From Gymnorhina tibicen (taxonomy: Eukaryota; Chordata; Aves; Passeriformes; Artamidae): 64,000 nucleotides of DNA. A program made the translations under genes and the position numbers. The stretch's first letter is position 1. Each line of letters begins with the position of its first letter. The stretch spans positions 2,050,679 to 2,114,678 of the forward strand of contig VXAZ01000289.1 of assembly GCA_013399875.1 (NCBI GenBank). The letters run 5' to 3'. The notes under the pieces were generated by a model that saw only the letters and a list, made by a program, of their open reading frames with translations, was not told the origin of the DNA and did no database searches. Below, piece by piece: positions 60,241 to 64,000 of the stretch.

Positions 60241-60660
60241 TGTCAAGCTGTTGAACATGAAAACAGACAGCAAATACTTTCACGATTTGGAAACAGTAGG
60301 TTTGTGGTGGGCTCAGGTTTTAGTGTTGTTGAAACTCGCCATTGTGATGTAACTAAAATCACTTCAGATTTGTAGTCCATCCTCACTGAACATCTCCAGA
60401 AGTGTAGTGAACTGAGTGTGGAGGCGAGGGATTTGACAGCCCAACTCACTGGCCACCAACACGTGCTCTTTGGGGTCTCTGCAGACTTGTGCCTTTGCCC
60501 CAATGACAGGACAATCTGGGCACCACTGTAACACAGCGTAGTGCCACCAGTGAGGATGTTGCTGTCTTCTACATTCAAGCCTTTCTGGTGCCATTTTGCT
60601 TTCAGTTGAGGATGGCTGCATGATGCAAATGCTGCATTTTCAGCCCTGAGTGTTCTGCAT
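60241..60660 (-). pseudogene. Possible degenerate coding remnant (very uncertain)
   Basis: Two overlapping minus-strand frames (60243-60578 and 60364-60621) each carry plausible-looking protein text. One contains ILTGGTTLCYSG and the other KEHVLVASELGCQIPRLHTQ followed by FTTLLEMFSEDG. If joined by a single frameshift near 60500 they would make one unusually protein-like string with even composition. I do not recognise a family. It may be an old retrocopy or transposon remnant, or chance. No splice sites or poly-A tail support either. Confidence 0.15.
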
Positions 60661-63600
60661 TCCCCTGTGCTAACACAGGAGCCGCTTTAGCCCAGTACAT
60701 TGAGATGAGAATATCCCCTCAAATACTCTACAGCTTGTCCCATTTTACACAGTGTTTAAATTACAGATTACATTATACCACCTCCCTGCTGCCAGTCTTT
60801 AAAGCCTCATTACCATGGAATTTCAGATGAAATAGAAATAATGGTACTGAGAGACGTTTACCGACAGCCTTGGCGACTGATGAGTTCTAGCATTTATCAA
60901 GACAACCCCTCTCACAAACGTGATCAAACGCTGAAAACACTGGCATTTCACAAGCATGTGAGAGATGAGAAATCTTAAATGTTTTTTTAGGGAGGGCTCA
61001 GGTAGTCAAAATATCATAAATGATAAAATCTGTGATTTATAGCACAGTAGCTAATTCAGAACAATGACTTGTCATGTTTGTATCAGGGAAATCATGTGAG
61101 ATCATGTAAGGAAAGACGTAATGCAAAAAGCAAATGGAACATAATTATGAAAGGAGAGGTTGGCTGTCATTCTGGTAATAGTGCCTGTTATCAGTCTGTT
61201 TAATTGTTGCATGAGATTGCTGGTGGGAGAACACATACACCTGACAAGAAGAGTGGTAGAGCTCCTATAGGCTCTTTTAGCCCCTGGAGTTTCTCTGTAC
61301 TTTATGGTCAAACAGGGATAAGTCTTCCATGGGTGGCACCCGTGCAACCAGCCTTAGTGGCAGCCTGGAGAGAAGAGATGATGGGATTGTGAACACAAGC
61401 CCTACAAATATAATCTACTTGTGTTTATATTTTGTCCTTTGTGGTAATGTTTTAGAATTTGAACAAAATAACAAGTGTTTCCATTGGTACCTATGTTTTC
61501 TGAAACACTGAATTTTATCATCAGATATTTATCATTCACTGGAGTACTAAAAAGGAAGACTTATTCTGAATGAATCAAAATAATAACAATTACTTTCAAA
61601 TATTTGTTTGCTTCCATATATTCAGCCAAAGGTATTCATAATATGTTGTTTATTATCTTTACATCTACACAAGGGTTTGACTGAATACTTGTAAGATTGT
61701 ACTTGTTATTGTGCAAATAATTTTGTATATAGCTTAGAGAATCTTATAGAGAATCTTATTTACCAGGACAGCCTTCAAAAGCTTCACAGAAAAAGGTTTG
61801 GAGTTGTATATTTTACAAATTAGATTGCAGTAAACCATAACAGAAGCATTAATAAGGTTTGAACTTTGTTCTTACCATGTATTTCCAAGATTTTTATGTC
61901 TCTCGATTTGTGACAACTTCCACATTTCATTGCATTTTCCTCAATATTTCATGGTTTCACCTCTACATTTTAATAGAGGTGTCTGCTAGAAGTGAAATTT
62001 ATTGAAAGAGCTTGATTTCATTTTTCCTGCGGCTCTGAAGTGTCTAGGAGTGTTTTTCATTTTTGTCACCTGTCCTGATGAAATGTGTAATCTGCTTAAA
62101 CCGTATGTAGCTGTCTGGGATACCTCAGAAGGTAGAGAGGAAAGGAAAAAGCAGATTAAAAAAATCAAAACTTTTAAAATATTATTTTATCTTTAAAAAT
62201 CTGCAGTCTCTTTCTCCTCAGGATGAACATTAGCCCTTAGAACTATATTTTCATTTATAAATGTAGAACCAGGCAGGACATGATTTTTTGCAGTGTGTGG
62301 TTCATAGATTTTCACTCAAAATATTACTTGGAAACAAGAGAAAGATCTGCCTGTTCAGAAAAACTCATGTTCCTGAGTTAAGAAGTTGAAGGGCTGAAAA
62401 ATTTATCTTCAAGGTAATTAAAACAGTTGCTTTGCTGTTAGTGCTCCCAAAAATGTAAGCTACTGCCCTCACTGACTTTCATTTTGAGGACAGGAATGGT
62501 GGCTCCGTTATCTGAGATATTAGTACTCATTTTCTGGTTACTGAGAGGTGGCCAGGAGATTGCACCTAGATTGTGTGGCTACTGCCTCCTCAGCTCACCC
62601 CGCTGAGGTTCTGGTGCCCTGAACTGGGAGCACGGCTGGGATATGCCATAGCTTCCTTCTAATCCAGGTGTCCAAGTTCCTGCTATGCTAGCAGTTTAGG
62701 GAGATAGCAAATGAGGAAAAAAGATTGATCTCTGCCTGGATCATTCCTGTTCCTATGGTCGTCCTGTGGTCGCCCTGTGTGCATCTCAGTCTGGATCCTT
62801 CTCCAGCCTGCAGGTTTTGAAACAGCATCAGAGGGAATGTCTTTCTAGATAGCTGGCTGGGCTGCACTCAGCTTCCTTGGGTATGTACCAGTGAACACCC
62901 AGTGCAGAGCTGTTCTCTCCTAGAACCCCATTTATTGGTCTGTCCTTGAATATTGGTTTGTCTACACACATATTTTGAAGTCTACAGGCAGGATGGGAGC
63001 TGATTAACAGCCCCTGAGATGTCAGTAGAATAGGAGGAGCTCCACAGCAGATTCTCTGCCCCAGCAGCCTGGCTTTGGCAGAGGGAGAAGCTTTGGTTAG
63101 ATGAGAGAACTGCAGGGTGGCCACACATGGTGATCTGACAGGGCGGATACGATGAGAACTGTCAGAATATTATTATTTTTGCCAGTGGTGCAGTGGTATG
63201 TTTCAAGATTACAAAACATGAACACATTGCCTTATTTCCTTTCAGTTGCACTCATGTGAAGAGCAGCATATAACCCCATCAGACAGCAAGTAAGAGAAAT
63301 ACACTAATGCTGTGCTACTTTACATAGAATTAGGTTAACACTGTTTACATGTACGTGACCTGGCTGCTCCGCTGGCCCTATTAGGTAGGAGCTGGCAGCT
63401 GGGAGGGAGTGAAGAGCAGCCTCATTAAATGCTGCTGGAAGCTTCAGCAGCCCAAAACAAGTGTCTCCACCCTGTGTAGGTGGTCAGGGTCCTTTACAGG
63501 TACCTCAAGAGTGTTGCTCAATCACCTAAAGGACTTGTTTGACATCCAGAGCTTGGATTTGCCCCCTCGTGTCCTTACTCTTGCTTTTGAAAACAGAGCC

Positions 63601-64000
63601 CAAACTGTGCATTTGGGCCATAATTATTGAGAACACCAAAGTTATGGAAGATTACCTGAACTCAGGTAATGCTGCAGATGAGTGCTGTGGTGATTTCAGA
63701 GCAGAGCTGGGCAGGGGGGACAGCCCAGCTCTACTGTGACCCATGGAGAGGATCCTATATCCAGACACTGCATAAGTCCTCTACAAATACATGGGGAAGA
63801 GACGGAGGGAAAGTACCTTTTCTCTCATGCTAGCATTAGAGGAACAACAGAAGAACTTGATGCTAATAGGTTCTATGAGAACAGTGGAAAGAGCTAATGG
63901 TGCTTGCAGCTAATACATTGTGCTGTCCTAGGCAATACATACCTCTTAGGTAAAACCAGATATGTTTCAAAGTGATCATAATGTCCATTTTAGGGAATAA
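60661..64000. other. No gene recognised; CpG-retaining patch at 60760-61000
   Basis: The patch at 60760-61000 keeps several CpGs (GAGACGTTTACCGACAGCC, TTGGCGACTG, CAAACGTGATCAAACGC) and looks constrained. Beyond it the sequence is unique with short frames only. 63409-63739 contains overlapping plus frames in GC-richer DNA with no recognisable domain. Confidence 0.5.

Noticed and set aside
1..64000. CRISPR arrays, operons, ribosome-binding sites, tRNA or rRNA genes
   Set aside because: None seen; the sequence is vertebrate nuclear DNA and contains no regularly spaced repeat array or recognisable RNA gene.

Overview
The window looks like vertebrate nuclear DNA, almost certainly from a bird and probably a songbird. 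The evidence is several CR1-type LINE fragments, one ending in the avian CR1 3' terminus (ATTCTATG repeats), a solo LTR resembling passerine ERVL-type LTRs, low CpG, AT-rich sequence, no SINE carpet, and open reading frames of chance length. I find no bacterial, phage or CRISPR features, no recognisable tRNA, rRNA or snRNA gene, and no complete protein-coding gene. The sequence reads as intronic or intergenic DNA. Gene-level annotation is therefore sparse, and most entries are repeats, candidate regulatory blocks or statements of absence.

Layout. 1-9.4 kb is mostly unique sequence with one constrained-looking block (3.8-4.1 kb) and a small CpG-dense block next to a good splice-donor string (7.37-7.55 kb). 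9.4-10.56 kb is the most promoter-like part. It has moderate CpG, a G-quadruplex motif, purine tracts, and on the minus strand a good-context ATG, a signal-peptide-like N-terminus and a splice-donor-like end. 11.4-12.45 kb holds a decayed CR1 endonuclease region, apparently interrupted by a 214-bp segment flanked by perfect 18-bp direct repeats. 12.5-27 kb is AT-rich, with short tandem repeats, a TAAT-rich block (17.34-17.59 kb), a perfect 16-bp inverted repeat with an octamer in each arm (20.16 kb), a constrained-looking block (22.17-23.3 kb) and an assembly gap whose two flanks look like copies of each other. 27.17-27.37 kb is a CR1 reverse-transcriptase-tail fragment. 29.05-29.97 kb has an 89%-identical 74-bp duplication bracketing a 23-copy AAAAC microsatellite.

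30-42 kb is unique sequence with little to report. 42.28-42.83 kb is a small TTTCA-rich tandem array carrying a hairpin in some units. 43.64-44.12 kb is the solo LTR. 44.39-45.37 kb is an old antisense CR1. 46.73-47.11 kb, 55.79-56.12 kb, 59.6-60.24 kb and 60.76-61.0 kb look like conserved noncoding elements. 53.25-54.31 kb (antisense) and 56.52-56.98 kb (sense) are clearer CR1 copies. The rest is unremarkable.

No genes work together here that I can demonstrate. The most useful observations are structural: the nested insertion, the hairpin array, the octamer palindrome, the duplicated gap flanks and the candidate first exon. All conservation statements are judgements from composition and motif content; no alignment was run.
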